From contig JALFYG010000040.1 of assembly GCA_022784805.1 (NCBI GenBank), positions 1 through 16,341 on the forward strand: 16,341 nt of DNA. Reading direction: 5' to 3'. Both the position numbers and the translations under genes were made by a program. A model generated the notes under the pieces. That model was given only the letters and a program-made list of their open reading frames with translations, was not told the DNA's origin and did not search any database. Below, in pieces: positions 1-6,835 of the stretch; the first letter of the stretch is position 1, and every line of letters starts with the position of its first letter. The DNA comes from Spirochaetales bacterium (GTDB lineage: Bacteria; Spirochaetota; Spirochaetia; Sphaerochaetales; Sphaerochaetaceae).

Positions 1-317
1 AATTATTGGAAGGAAAGGCAACACCAACGGAAGATGACAAGAGAATATGGGGAACCCATATGGCATATGCTCTTGCTCTTGGCCTCGACACAAAGGATGC
101 AAAGTTGGAGATGGATATGCCTCAGCCAACCTGGTTCTATGGAAATAGCTGGCAGTCAGGATGGTTCACTTACTATCTTTTGTTCCATTCTTGCTCTTCT
201 TCCTACTCCACAACCCTCTTTAACTCCACAGGTTCCACAACTCCTGGAGGCGGCGGATTCTCATCATCAGGCTTCTCAGGCGGTGGATTCTCCGGTGGTG
301 GCGGTGGCAGCTGGTAA
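1..317 (+). CDS. DUF2207-type membrane protein, C-terminal fragment
   Basis: This is the 3' end of a gene entering from the left edge. The frame is open from position 3 to the TAA at 315-317, about 104 residues. The fragment has the segment WGTHMAYALALGLDTK, a short W/Y/F-rich stretch, then a Ser-rich region and a Gly/Ser tail ending GGGGGSW. That architecture (a '..YALALG..' segment followed by a low-complexity GGGFSGGGGGSW tail) is what I know from the C-terminus of DUF2207 integral membrane proteins, whose function is not established. The N-terminal extracellular domain and membrane helices lie outside the window. The gene ends just before a terminator shared with the convergent gene. The family call depends on tail resemblance only. 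Confidence 0.72.
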   Translation, partial: LLEGKATPTEDDKRIWGTHMAYALALGLDTKDAKLEMDMPQPTWFYGNSWQSGWFTYYLLFHSCSSSYSTTLFNSTGSTTPGGGGFSSSGFSGGGFSGGGGGSW

Positions 318-349
318 TATTTTGGGGCTCATTTCGAGCCCCTTATCTT
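318..349. terminator. bidirectional intrinsic terminator between convergent genes
   Basis: A perfect 7-bp stem, GGGGCTC (324-330) and GAGCCCC (336-342), encloses the 5-nt loop atttc. T-rich sequence follows on the plus side (ttatctttt) and the minus side reads into aaaatatta. It fills the 32-nt gap between two convergent genes, so it can serve both. Confidence 0.75.
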
Positions 350-1369
350 TTAAAGTGTACCGTTGATTATTGCATCAACCACTTTCTCTCCCACAAGGAA
401 GTTATTCTTTCTTGCGGTGGCAAAGATATCTGCAGATTCTTCTGAGTCCTCGGAAGCAAGGGAATCATCACCACGCCATAGACTCTCTGGAGTAGCTCCA
501 TCCATGAATACATCCATATTCACGCTGTCACGAATGACGATATATCTATCGAGCATGCCAAAGCGATCAATGACCACTGCAATGGCTGCATCTTCCATTT
601 CTGTCAAAGCATATGGATCTGGAGCATTGTATGTCTCTGTCATCAAACGGGCATTTGCTTCGTCATATTCACCCTTCCAATAGTTGTCACCAGAAACTGT
701 AGTGCCTTTTCTTACTTCAGGGTTTCTCAGTGCCCATTCTGCATTATCAAAAGTTCGAGCCATTGCAGCTTGAGTCTTTACGGTAGTAGAGAGTTCTGTG
801 TCTTTAACCAGCTGATATACTTTTTCAGTCAGATCCTGATTGAGAATCTTATAGGATGAGCTGTCATAACCCTCATCATGGAACCATGTGGTTCCTTCCT
901 GATCAACCATTTCCCTTGAGTCGGCATGGTGTCCCAAATCGAAATCGATACAAGCTGTAATTACAAATACGTCTCCCATTACTGTATATTCTGTTGCAGA
1001 GCCAGCACAACCTGTAGATAGGATATAGGTAGAAGAGAAATCAAATCTATCATCAAGAAGAATAGAGGCAACCGATACAGCTGAGTTGACCTTTCCCATT
1101 CCTGTTACATAGAGGGCGACTCCATCCTTGACGTAGAGCTTGCTGCCTTCCATGCCACCAGCTATCTCATACTCTTCTCCGCCCATTACATATTTTTCAT
1201 AGTAGTACTGAGCTTCGCCTGGGAAGTCACCGGAAAGTGCACCAATCTCAAACTTTGGGAGAATCAAAACTTTGATTTCTGTCTTTTCTGCCATTTCTAC
1301 AGCGCCTTCGGCCCAAAGGAAAGAAAAAACTGAAACAAGCACGAGTAAAAATACTAATAATTTTTTCAT
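350..1369 (-). CDS. secreted NUP-family (purine nucleoside permease / phosphorylase-like) protein
   Basis: A 339-residue protein. Residues 1-20 form a Sec signal peptide (MKK, a hydrophobic core, likely signal peptidase I cleavage after FLWA). The mature part has the features of the NUP family (PF06516), named after a Candida albicans 'purine nucleoside permease' but homologous to nucleoside phosphorylases. Visible are an early KVLILPKFEIGALSGDFPGE motif, VALYVTGMGKVNSAVSVAS, a glycine-rich STGCAGSATEYTVMGDV block, and TEMEDAA with YIVIRDSVNMD towards the C-terminus. The signal peptide places it outside the cytoplasm, where a nucleoside-binding or scavenging role is plausible but unproven. 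SD AGGAG lies at 1377-1381, 7 nt before ATG. It is downstream of the S51 peptidase gene on the same strand, but a 78-nt gap with promoter-like boxes suggests its own transcription. Confidence 0.82.
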   Translation of the reverse strand: MKKLLVFLLVLVSVFSFLWAEGAVEMAEKTEIKVLILPKFEIGALSGDFPGEAQYYYEKYVMGGEEYEIAGGMEGSKLYVKDGVALYVTGMGKVNSAVSVASILLDDRFDFSSTYILSTGCAGSATEYTVMGDVFVITACIDFDLGHHADSREMVDQEGTTWFHDEGYDSSSYKILNQDLTEKVYQLVKDTELSTTVKTQAAMARTFDNAEWALRNPEVRKGTTVSGDNYWKGEYDEANARLMTETYNAPDPYALTEMEDAAIAVVIDRFGMLDRYIVIRDSVNMDVFMDGATPESLWRGDDSLASEDSEESADIFATARKNNFLVGEKVVDAIINGTL

Positions 1370-1391
1370 CTAAAGTCTCCTAAGACAAGTA

Positions 1392-1436
1392 ATTATAAAG
1401 CCATTATATTGCAAAAAAAGTAAAGGAAGGCAATAT
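1392..1436 (-). promoter_or_regulatory. putative promoter and inverted repeat upstream of the NUP gene
   Basis: Reading the minus strand, two TATAAT boxes occur at 1403-1408 and 1392-1397. The first gives the more sensible leader length, because the second would start transcription almost at the SD. A -35-like TTGCCT lies 19 nt upstream of the first box, so the -35 is weak. A 7-bp inverted repeat (ATATTGC 1406-1412, GCAATAT 1430-1436, 17-nt spacer) overlaps the first -10 and could be an operator. Confidence 0.4.
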
Positions 1437-1447
1437 ACAAAACTCAA

Positions 1448-2173
1448 TTACTCTTTTTCCACAAACACTTCTTCACCGTCTACAGATATCCTGTTTCTCT
1501 TTCCATCGATTATTGACCAGCACTCACCACATATTACTTCGCCTTCATCGCTGTTATAGACATAGGTGCCGTCAGGGATACACATTACAGCCCTATTCTG
1601 GAAGAATGGATAAACAACATCTTTATAAAGATTAAGGCCATCCAGTTTCCAGTCTTCAGCCTCAGGATAGTGAGGAATAATAACAAGACTTGTCAGTCCG
1701 AGACCCTTAACCAGCTTATTGCACTCATCACTCTTAGTTTCACCCTCCTCTTCCGGCATCAGGTATACTTCTTTTCCGCTATTCATTGTTCCTGCACTTA
1801 TTCCCAAGAGAGTACCCTTGAAGCGTGAAAGAAGCATCTTTATAGGAAAAGAAGCGAAGAACTTATTCTGTGTCGGGACGTGTCCTCCTGCCAGGACAAC
1901 AAGATTGCACTTCTTAAAGAGTGACGCTGCTTTTCCCTTGTTTCTATTGTCCAGGATGTAAAGGGAAGAAACTTCCACTTCTTCCTTTTCAAGGACTGAG
2001 GAGATATCAGAAGCAAAAAACTCTGAAAACTCATAGCCATCAGGATCGGATGCAACAAAGAGCATATCAACCTTTTCTCCGATAGAAAGGAGAAAGCGTT
2101 CTCTGAATTTATTCTTTTCAGAGAGTTTTCCTGTGGTGTCATCTATTGGATAAGAAGTCAAAAAGTATCTCAT
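1448..2173 (-). CDS. peptidase family S51 (PepE/cyanophycinase-like) protein
   Basis: A 241-residue soluble protein without a signal peptide. It has the family S51 layout: an N-terminal MRYFLTSYP strand, LVVLAGGHVPTQN, then the nucleophile elbow GISAGTMN (Ser near residue 124) and IIPHYPE, whose His near residue 166 corresponds to the catalytic His of dipeptidase E. S51 contains aspartyl dipeptidase PepE and cyanophycinase, both acting on aspartate-containing peptides. Length and motifs are close to PepE (about 230 aa). ATG overlaps the TGA of the upstream diaminobutyrate decarboxylase gene by 4 nt, with SD GAGGTG just upstream inside that gene, so the two are translationally coupled. Its substrate is unknown. 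The context suggests a peptide or amide that contains or feeds the aspartate/diaminobutyrate pathway; this is inference. Confidence 0.8.
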   Translation of the reverse strand: MRYFLTSYPIDDTTGKLSEKNKFRERFLLSIGEKVDMLFVASDPDGYEFSEFFASDISSVLEKEEVEVSSLYILDNRNKGKAASLFKKCNLVVLAGGHVPTQNKFFASFPIKMLLSRFKGTLLGISAGTMNSGKEVYLMPEEEGETKSDECNKLVKGLGLTSLVIIPHYPEAEDWKLDGLNLYKDVVYPFFQNRAVMCIPDGTYVYNSDEGEVICGECWSIIDGKRNRISVDGEEVFVEKE

Positions 2174-3621
2174 GCTTCACCTCTCAGATCATCACGATAC
2201 TTCTTTATCCTCTCTATAATCACAGAAAAATCAGATTTATTCAGGTTTGGATTAAGAAGAGTGAACTTCAGCATTACTCTTCCATTCATAACTGTCTGCC
2301 CGATTACTGTTCCGTTCTCCAAGAGCCTTCTTCTTACCTTCTTATTGATCTCATCCCCATCACTGAGAGCGAATACTACACTCGATAGCTCCGGGCGCAC
2401 AGGAACAATGAAGTCAGGATCATCTTTTATAAGACACCAGAAGTAGTCAGCATTATCGATGACCTTTGTGATCATCTCATCAAAGCCATCTTTTCCCCTT
2501 GTCTGGAAAGCCATGAATACTTTCAAAGCATCGAAACGCCTTGTAGTCTGCATGCTCTTTCCCACCAGGTTAATGTATCCATCCTCTTCATCTTCTTCCC
2601 TATTGAGGTAATCAGCATGGAGCTCGAAACAACTAAGCTTCTTTCCATTTTTCAACAGAAGAGCTGAGCAAGAGATAGGAAGGAGGAACATCTTATGGAA
2701 ATCTATAGTGATGGAATCTGCAAGAGACAAGTCTCCGATTCTATCCCTATATTTCTCGCTCATTATGGCTCCTGAGCCATAGGCTGCGTCAGCATGGAGA
2801 TGCATGCCATATTTATCACAGATTGCTCTCATCTCTTTTACGTCATCAATAGAGCCAAAGTCTGTGGTTCCGATAGTAGCCACAGCTGCAAAAGGATAGA
2901 AACCATTTCTGACATCTTCTTCAACCATTTTCCTGAATGCCTCGATGTCGACTTTGCACTTATCGTCTACTGGAAGCTTTCTTACAGCGTCATACCCCAA
3001 GCCCAAGATATGGCAGCCTTTATCCATGGAGAAGTGAGAGATTTCGGAGGTATATAGCAAGAGGCGCTTTCCTTCTTCCCCTATGCCTTTCTTCTTTACA
3101 TCAAGCCCAAAATTCTCTCCCAAGTACCAATCCCTGGCTGCAATGATTGCAGAAATATTGGACTGGCTTCCACCGCTGGTGAAACATCCGTCAGATCCTT
3201 CAGAGTAGCCATAGAGAGACAAAAGGCCATGAACCATTGCCTCCTCCACTTCCGTTGCAGCAGGTCCCTGGTCCCAGCTGTCCATACTGTCGTTGAAGGA
3301 TGCTATCAAGAGCTCAGAGCAAATAGTCTCCATCAAAGCTGGAGAGTGAAGGTGTGGCATATAAGAAAGAGACCAGGTTCTGAGAAGGTTTGGAAGAATA
3401 GTTTTCTCCACTTTTTCCATGGTCTTATCAAAACCAAGACCATTATCTGGAAGGAAACCCAGGTCATTGATCTCTTTTCTCAGTACATAGGGATTAATGC
3501 CTGAGAAGGCGCTTGGATCTTCTGTAGTGCGAAAGAAGGAAGCCATGGTCTTATTGATCATGGCTTCAAATTCCTTCTTGTCCTCATTCTTATTTGATAG
3601 GATAAAGGGCTTATTTGACAT
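2170..3621 (-). CDS. ddc: L-2,4-diaminobutyrate decarboxylase (PLP group II decarboxylase)
   Basis: A PLP-dependent decarboxylase of the GAD/DDC fold, 483 aa from the chosen ATG. It is predicted to convert L-2,4-diaminobutyrate to 1,3-diaminopropane in the cytoplasm (EC 4.1.1.86). Visible motifs are MPHLHSPAL and WDQGPAATEVE near the N-terminus, FTSGGSQSNISAI, TSEISHFSMDKG (the His that stacks on PLP), HLHADAAYGSG (Asp contacting the pyridine nitrogen) and DFHKMFLLP with the Schiff-base Lys near residue 308. The frame could open at 3684, but ATG 3619-3621 fits better because it sits in the aminotransferase stop region, giving an 11-nt overlap typical of coupled genes. The aminotransferase gene immediately upstream, which makes its substrate, is the main argument against a glutamate or tyrosine decarboxylase call. 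It ends in a 4-nt overlap with the S51 peptidase gene. Confidence 0.83.
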   Translation of the reverse strand: MSNKPFILSNKNEDKKEFEAMINKTMASFFRTTEDPSAFSGINPYVLRKEINDLGFLPDNGLGFDKTMEKVEKTILPNLLRTWSLSYMPHLHSPALMETICSELLIASFNDSMDSWDQGPAATEVEEAMVHGLLSLYGYSEGSDGCFTSGGSQSNISAIIAARDWYLGENFGLDVKKKGIGEEGKRLLLYTSEISHFSMDKGCHILGLGYDAVRKLPVDDKCKVDIEAFRKMVEEDVRNGFYPFAAVATIGTTDFGSIDDVKEMRAICDKYGMHLHADAAYGSGAIMSEKYRDRIGDLSLADSITIDFHKMFLLPISCSALLLKNGKKLSCFELHADYLNREEDEEDGYINLVGKSMQTTRRFDALKVFMAFQTRGKDGFDEMITKVIDNADYFWCLIKDDPDFIVPVRPELSSVVFALSDGDEINKKVRRRLLENGTVIGQTVMNGRVMLKFTLLNPNLNKSDFSVIIERIKKYRDDLRGEA

Positions 3622-4963
3622 AGTCTTTGTTGATATTTCTGACGACTTTCTCAAGAATCTGGATTCCTGTTTCCAAGTCTTCATCGCTGATAGTAAGGGC
3701 AGTGAGACATCTCATGACAGAGCCATTTCTTCCACCCTTCTCCATTACAAGGTGATTCTCGAAGCACTCTTTCTGGACACGAGCGCAGATTGTTCCGCTC
3801 TCAACAGGGTGTCCCATTACATCCACTGGTCCATTTGGATCAACAAACTCGATACCAAGCATCAAGCCCTTGCCTCTGACATCTCCGATGATCGGACACT
3901 CTGCCTTCAATGCTTCCATTCTGCCTCTGAAAAGATCACCCTTTCTCTTTACATCATCCAAGAATCCTGGAGACTTAAGTCTTTCCATGACTACAGTTCC
4001 AGCAACCATTGCAAGCTGATTACCTCTGAATGTACCTGCATGGGCACCAGGTCCCCAAGTATCAAGCTTCTTGTTGTAGATGACAACACTCATTGGCTGG
4101 GTGCCGCCGATAGCCTTGGATGCAAGAATGACATCAGGAATGATTCCAGCATATTCAAATGCGAAGATCTTTCCGCTTCTTCCCATTCCACACTGAATTT
4201 CATCACAGATTAATGGAATATCCAATTCTGCTGTGACTCTTCTTACTGTCTGAAGGAACTCAACAGGTGCAGGAATTACTCCACCCTCTCCCTGAATTGG
4301 TTCGAGAATAACAGCAGCTGGCTTTGTTATGCCGCTTTCAGGATCTTTCAAGAGTCTCTCAAAGTATGCTCCGCATGCTTTTGCTCCCTCTTCTCCACCT
4401 AGGCCCATTGGGCATCTATATGAGTATGGATAAGGCATGAATTGGACGCCTGGCATCAAATTCTGTACTTTATTCTTTGCGTTACAGTTACCTGTAAGGG
4501 CCATAGCTCCATGTCCCATGCCATGGTAGCCACCAGAGAAAGCAATTACACTTCCTCTTCCTGTTGCACTTTTACAAAGCTTAATCGCAGCATCGGTGGC
4601 ATCTGTACCAGAAGGTGAACAAAACTGTATTTTCACATCCTTAGCCATTCCGAAAGGAAGAATAGAATGAATCTCTTCAACGAATTTATCCTTTGCAGGA
4701 GTAGTAAGATCCAAAGTATGGAGAGGAGCTCCTGATGAAATAAGGTCAATCATTGCCTGATTAACTTCATCATCATTGTGACCTAAAGCCAAAGTACCTG
4801 CTCCACATAAGAAATCCAGATACTTGTTTCCTTCTACATCCTCCACCCAAACTCCCTTTGCCTTCTTCAAAGCAAACGGGAACTTTCTAGGGTAACTCCT
4901 AGCCGATGATTCGAATTCATTCTGGCGATCTGTAAAGTACTTGTTTGTAGATGTTGCGTCCAT
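3611..4963 (-). CDS. dat: diaminobutyrate--2-oxoglutarate aminotransferase
   Basis: A class III PLP aminotransferase of 450 aa (EC 2.6.1.76, EctB/DABA-AT type). It is predicted to transfer the amino group of glutamate to L-aspartate 4-semialdehyde, giving L-2,4-diaminobutyrate. Motifs in order are YLDFLCGAGTLALGHN, FCSPSGTDATDAAIKLCK (PLP phosphate region), FSGGYHGMGHGAMALTGN, ILEPIQGEGG, LICDEIQCGMGRSG (Asp on the pyridine nitrogen), ILASKAIGG with the Schiff-base Lys near residue 280, and HAGTFRGNQLA. The extra text CPMGLGGEEGAKAC is characteristic of the DABA-AT subgroup rather than ornithine aminotransferases. It starts with ATG behind AAGGAT (4972-4977), 8 nt away. It is the first gene of a three-gene operon and its end overlaps the decarboxylase start. 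There are no ectA or ectC neighbours, so ectoine synthesis is unlikely; diaminopropane production is the better reading. Confidence 0.88.
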   Translation of the reverse strand: MDATSTNKYFTDRQNEFESSARSYPRKFPFALKKAKGVWVEDVEGNKYLDFLCGAGTLALGHNDDEVNQAMIDLISSGAPLHTLDLTTPAKDKFVEEIHSILPFGMAKDVKIQFCSPSGTDATDAAIKLCKSATGRGSVIAFSGGYHGMGHGAMALTGNCNAKNKVQNLMPGVQFMPYPYSYRCPMGLGGEEGAKACGAYFERLLKDPESGITKPAAVILEPIQGEGGVIPAPVEFLQTVRRVTAELDIPLICDEIQCGMGRSGKIFAFEYAGIIPDVILASKAIGGTQPMSVVIYNKKLDTWGPGAHAGTFRGNQLAMVAGTVVMERLKSPGFLDDVKRKGDLFRGRMEALKAECPIIGDVRGKGLMLGIEFVDPNGPVDVMGHPVESGTICARVQKECFENHLVMEKGGRNGSVMRCLTALTISDEDLETGIQILEKVVRNINKDYVK

Positions 4964-5273
4964 TTTACTTTATCCTTTTCATTCCATAAAAACTTTTCTG
5001 GGTGTTTTCCCAGCCCCTGATTTCAAGTCTGCCTTTCCCCCTCACATTTCAGTCGACGAAAGAAATGAAAGAGGCTTTTGTCAGCCCGCTCATATTAACA
5101 ACAAAAGGGGGAGTTCGCCACATAAAATTTTGTGAAATTCGTTTTTTTGCCCGTTTTTCCTCTTTTTCGAAGAAAAACAAGGAGATTCCTTAGATAGAAC
5201 GGGTGAATACATCTAAAGAAAATGCCATGCAATCGTAAAGACCACATGGCTTCAGTATCTATTTCAGTTGATA
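4964..5273. other. intergenic region upstream of the diaminobutyrate operon
   Basis: I see no gene in these 310 nt. As read from the minus strand it is the presumed leader/promoter region of the diaminobutyrate operon, but no -35/-10 pair is convincing. It holds several small hairpins: CTGGG 4998-5002 with CCCAG 5009-5013, cttttgt 5075-5081 with acaaaag 5101-5107, and GCCATG 5224-5229 with CATGGC 5245-5250. The minus strand carries AAAAACGGG (5150-5158), which also occurs in the leader of the divergent dehydrogenase operon. Confidence 0.5.
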
Positions 5274-5681
5274 TTACATAGCAAGAATCGCTTTGACTCT
5301 ATCAGGAGGTATATTGATTCCTTTTGAAATAACCTCAGGAGAAATACCCTGTGAAAACAGAAACTTCACGTTGGAAATCTCCTTTTCCTGCTCTTTCTGA
5401 AGATACTCCTGTTCTCTCTTCTGATACTTCTGCTTCAATTCCTTGACTTCTCTATCTATCTTTTCCAATTCCTTTTTCACCTGGGCATTGATGAATCTCT
5501 GTTCCTCCATGCATATATTGTTCTCCTCCTCCGGTGTGAAGACCTCATCGACTCTCGCCTTCACCGCTTTGTTCTTGATCACCTCTTTCCCTTTCTTGAG
5601 AAAGACTCTGCAGATCTCTCCTATCTCGTCATTGCGTCTCGAAGCTTTCTGTGGTTCACCAATATTATAAGCTAATCGCCC
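5274..5681 (-). pseudogene. 5'-truncated remnant resembling the C-terminal part of a PD-(D/E)XK/Rpn-type protein
   Basis: An open frame of 135 codons that begins directly after an in-frame stop (complement of 5682-5684) and has no ATG until an internal Met. The earliest usable start is a GTG at 5582, giving 102 aa. Conceptual sequence includes AYNIGEPQKASRRNDEIGEI upstream of that GTG, so the coding sense clearly extends past any possible start. A long charged coiled coil follows (KKELEKIDREVKELKQK region), and the C-terminus ends SQGISPEVISKGINIPPDRV. A coiled coil followed by a short '...G.S.E.I....I....V' helical tail is a common ending of Rpn/PDDEXK transposase-like proteins in spirochaetes and other gut bacteria. 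The nuclease domain is absent. It could alternatively be a small functional gene starting at GTG 5582, so I treat the pseudogene call as likely but not certain. Confidence 0.5.
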
Positions 5682-5711
5682 TTATTAAGAAAGTTTTTTC
5701 ATTTATATCTA

Positions 5712-5741
5712 TTGATACCCTGTCTCTTCACAGTGTAGATA
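5712..5741 (+). promoter_or_regulatory. possible promoter of the dehydrogenase operon
   Basis: TTGATA (5712-5717) is followed after 18 nt by TAGATA (5736-5741). The -35 matches 5 of 6 consensus positions and the -10 only 3. If used, transcription would start near 5749 and give a leader of about 120 nt that contains the hairpins described next. Weak evidence. Confidence 0.3.
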
Positions 5742-5763
5742 ATGAACTCTTTGTTTCTGAACG

Positions 5764-5861
5764 CGTTTTTCCCTAATTTTGCGTAAAAACGGGTCAGAGA
5801 GGCTCATCTTGACCGTTTTTTATTGGAAATATGTCCCTTCTACGGCAAAATAGAAAGAAGG
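5764..5861 (+). promoter_or_regulatory. structured leader with alternative hairpins before the dehydrogenase genes
   Basis: Three stems can be drawn. Stem 1 pairs CGTTTTT (5764-5770) with AAAAACG (5785-5791). Stem 2 pairs AAAAACGGGTCA (5785-5796, one bulged G) with TGACCGTTTTT (5810-5820). Because both need 5785-5791 they exclude each other. Stem 3 pairs CCTTCT (5836-5841) with AGAAGG (5856-5861), overlapping the SD AAGGAG (5858-5863). This is the geometry of an attenuator or riboswitch expression platform. No known riboswitch class was recognised and no ligand can be named. Confidence 0.4.
5785..5821 (+). terminator. terminator-like hairpin in the leader
   Basis: The core CGGGTCA...TGACCG with a single bulged G encloses a 13-nt loop that can add 3 bp (AGA 5798-5800 with TCT 5107-offset 5807-5809). 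It is followed by six Ts (5816-5821). It lies 48 nt upstream of the dehydrogenase ATG. No plus-strand gene to its left needs terminating, so leader attenuation is a reasonable role; it could also act on the minus strand. Confidence 0.5.
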
Positions 5862-5869
5862 AGAGAAAA

Positions 5870-6835
5870 ATGAAGATTGTCTTATTAGATGGATATGCAG
5901 TTAATCCAGGAGATCTTAGCTGGGATGGCTTAAAGGAGTTAGGTGACTTCACTTATTACGACAGGACCCGCAGAGATAACAGTGAGATAATCGAGAGAAT
6001 CAGTGATAACGATATCGTCATCACAAATAAAACTCCTATCTCAAAAGAAGTAATCGAAGCCTGCCCATCTATTCAGTACATTGCTCTCCTTTCAACTGGA
6101 TACAATGTAGTAGACACAGAATATGCCAAAACAAAGGGGATACCTGTTTCAAATATACCGACCTACGGAACTGACAGCGTTGCCCAATATACAATCGCTT
6201 TATTGTTGGAGCTCTGCCATCACATCGGACACCATAGCGAAGAAGTGAGAAAAGGAAGGTGGGGCAAGTCTATAGATTGGTGTTTCTGGGACTATCCTCT
6301 TGTTGAACTCAAAGGAAAGACGCTGGGCATCCTGGGCTTTGGACGCATTGGAAAGAAAACTGCAGAGATAGCGAAAGCGATGGGAATGGACATAATCGTC
6401 AACGGAAGAAAAGACGAAGAATATATAGACGAGGAAGGCTGGAGACATGTTTCCAAAGAGACACTCTTCAGAGACTCTGATGTGATCTCCCTCCATGCCC
6501 CGCTTACTAAAGACACAAGATACATCATCAACAAAGAAACCATATCCATGATGAAAGATGGCGTTATGCTGATCAACGCTTCACGTGGAGACCTAGTGAA
6601 GGAAGAAAACTTGGCTTCTGCCTTAAATGAAGGAAAAATCAGCGGGGCGGCAGTAGATGTAGTCTCCACGGAGCCAATAAGAGAAGATAATCCTCTCCTG
6701 AAAGCCAAGAACTGTATCATCACACCTCATATGGCATGGGGAGCCAAGGAAGCAAGGGAGAGAATTATTGCCATCAACTTGGACAACATCCGTTCCTTTA
6801 TCAAAGGGAACCCCCAGAACGTGGTGAACAAATGA
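5870..6835 (+). CDS. D-2-hydroxyacid dehydrogenase (hydroxypyruvate/glyoxylate reductase-like), paralogue 1
   Basis: A 321-aa NAD(P)-dependent D-2-hydroxyacid dehydrogenase, likely reducing hydroxypyruvate, glyoxylate or another 2-oxoacid. It has the typical LSTGYNVVDTEYAKTKGI and YGTDSVAQYTIALLLEL blocks, then FWDYPLVELKGKTLGILGFG with the GFGRIG nucleotide fold. The catalytic Arg is in NASRGD (about residue 239), Glu in STEP (about 267) and His in TPHMAWG (about 285). This resembles the HprA/glycerate dehydrogenase subgroup. The end of the second Rossmann strand reads VNGRK instead of carrying the Asp usual in NAD-specific members, so NADP(H) use is possible. The frame opens at 5831, but ATG 5870 is preferred because AAGGAG (5858-5863) sits 6 nt upstream and the protein then begins with the conserved MKIVLLDG. 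Its TGA overlaps the next ATG by 4 nt. Confidence 0.88.
   Translation: MKIVLLDGYAVNPGDLSWDGLKELGDFTYYDRTRRDNSEIIERISDNDIVITNKTPISKEVIEACPSIQYIALLSTGYNVVDTEYAKTKGIPVSNIPTYGTDSVAQYTIALLLELCHHIGHHSEEVRKGRWGKSIDWCFWDYPLVELKGKTLGILGFGRIGKKTAEIAKAMGMDIIVNGRKDEEYIDEEGWRHVSKETLFRDSDVISLHAPLTKDTRYIINKETISMMKDGVMLINASRGDLVKEENLASALNEGKISGAAVDVVSTEPIREDNPLLKAKNCIITPHMAWGAKEARERIIAINLDNIRSFIKGNPQNVVNK

Noticed and set aside
3622..3684. N-terminal extension of the decarboxylase (21 residues)
   Set aside because: It would overlap the aminotransferase gene by 74 nt and the extension is unlike the family; ATG at 3621 in the 11-nt overlap is more natural.
3497..4213. 238-aa open frame on the plus strand
   Set aside because: It lies antisense to the well-supported diaminobutyrate aminotransferase gene, has Ser/Leu/His-rich shadow composition and no recognisable domain.
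3611..4963. Ectoine biosynthesis (EctB) reading of the aminotransferase
   Set aside because: No ectA or ectC gene is adjacent, and a coupled decarboxylase points to diaminopropane instead.
4998..5013. CTGGG/CCCAG hairpin upstream of the aminotransferase gene
   Set aside because: Short stem; on the coding (minus) strand it is followed by AAAAG before the Ts, so it is a poor terminator and no alternative pairing partner is obvious.
5224..5250. GCCATG...CATGGC inverted repeat after the remnant gene
   Set aside because: Only 6 bp with a 15-nt loop and no T-run, so not supported as a terminator or binding site.
6292..6723. 143-aa open frame on the minus strand
   Set aside because: Antisense to the first dehydrogenase, whose catalytic motifs are intact.
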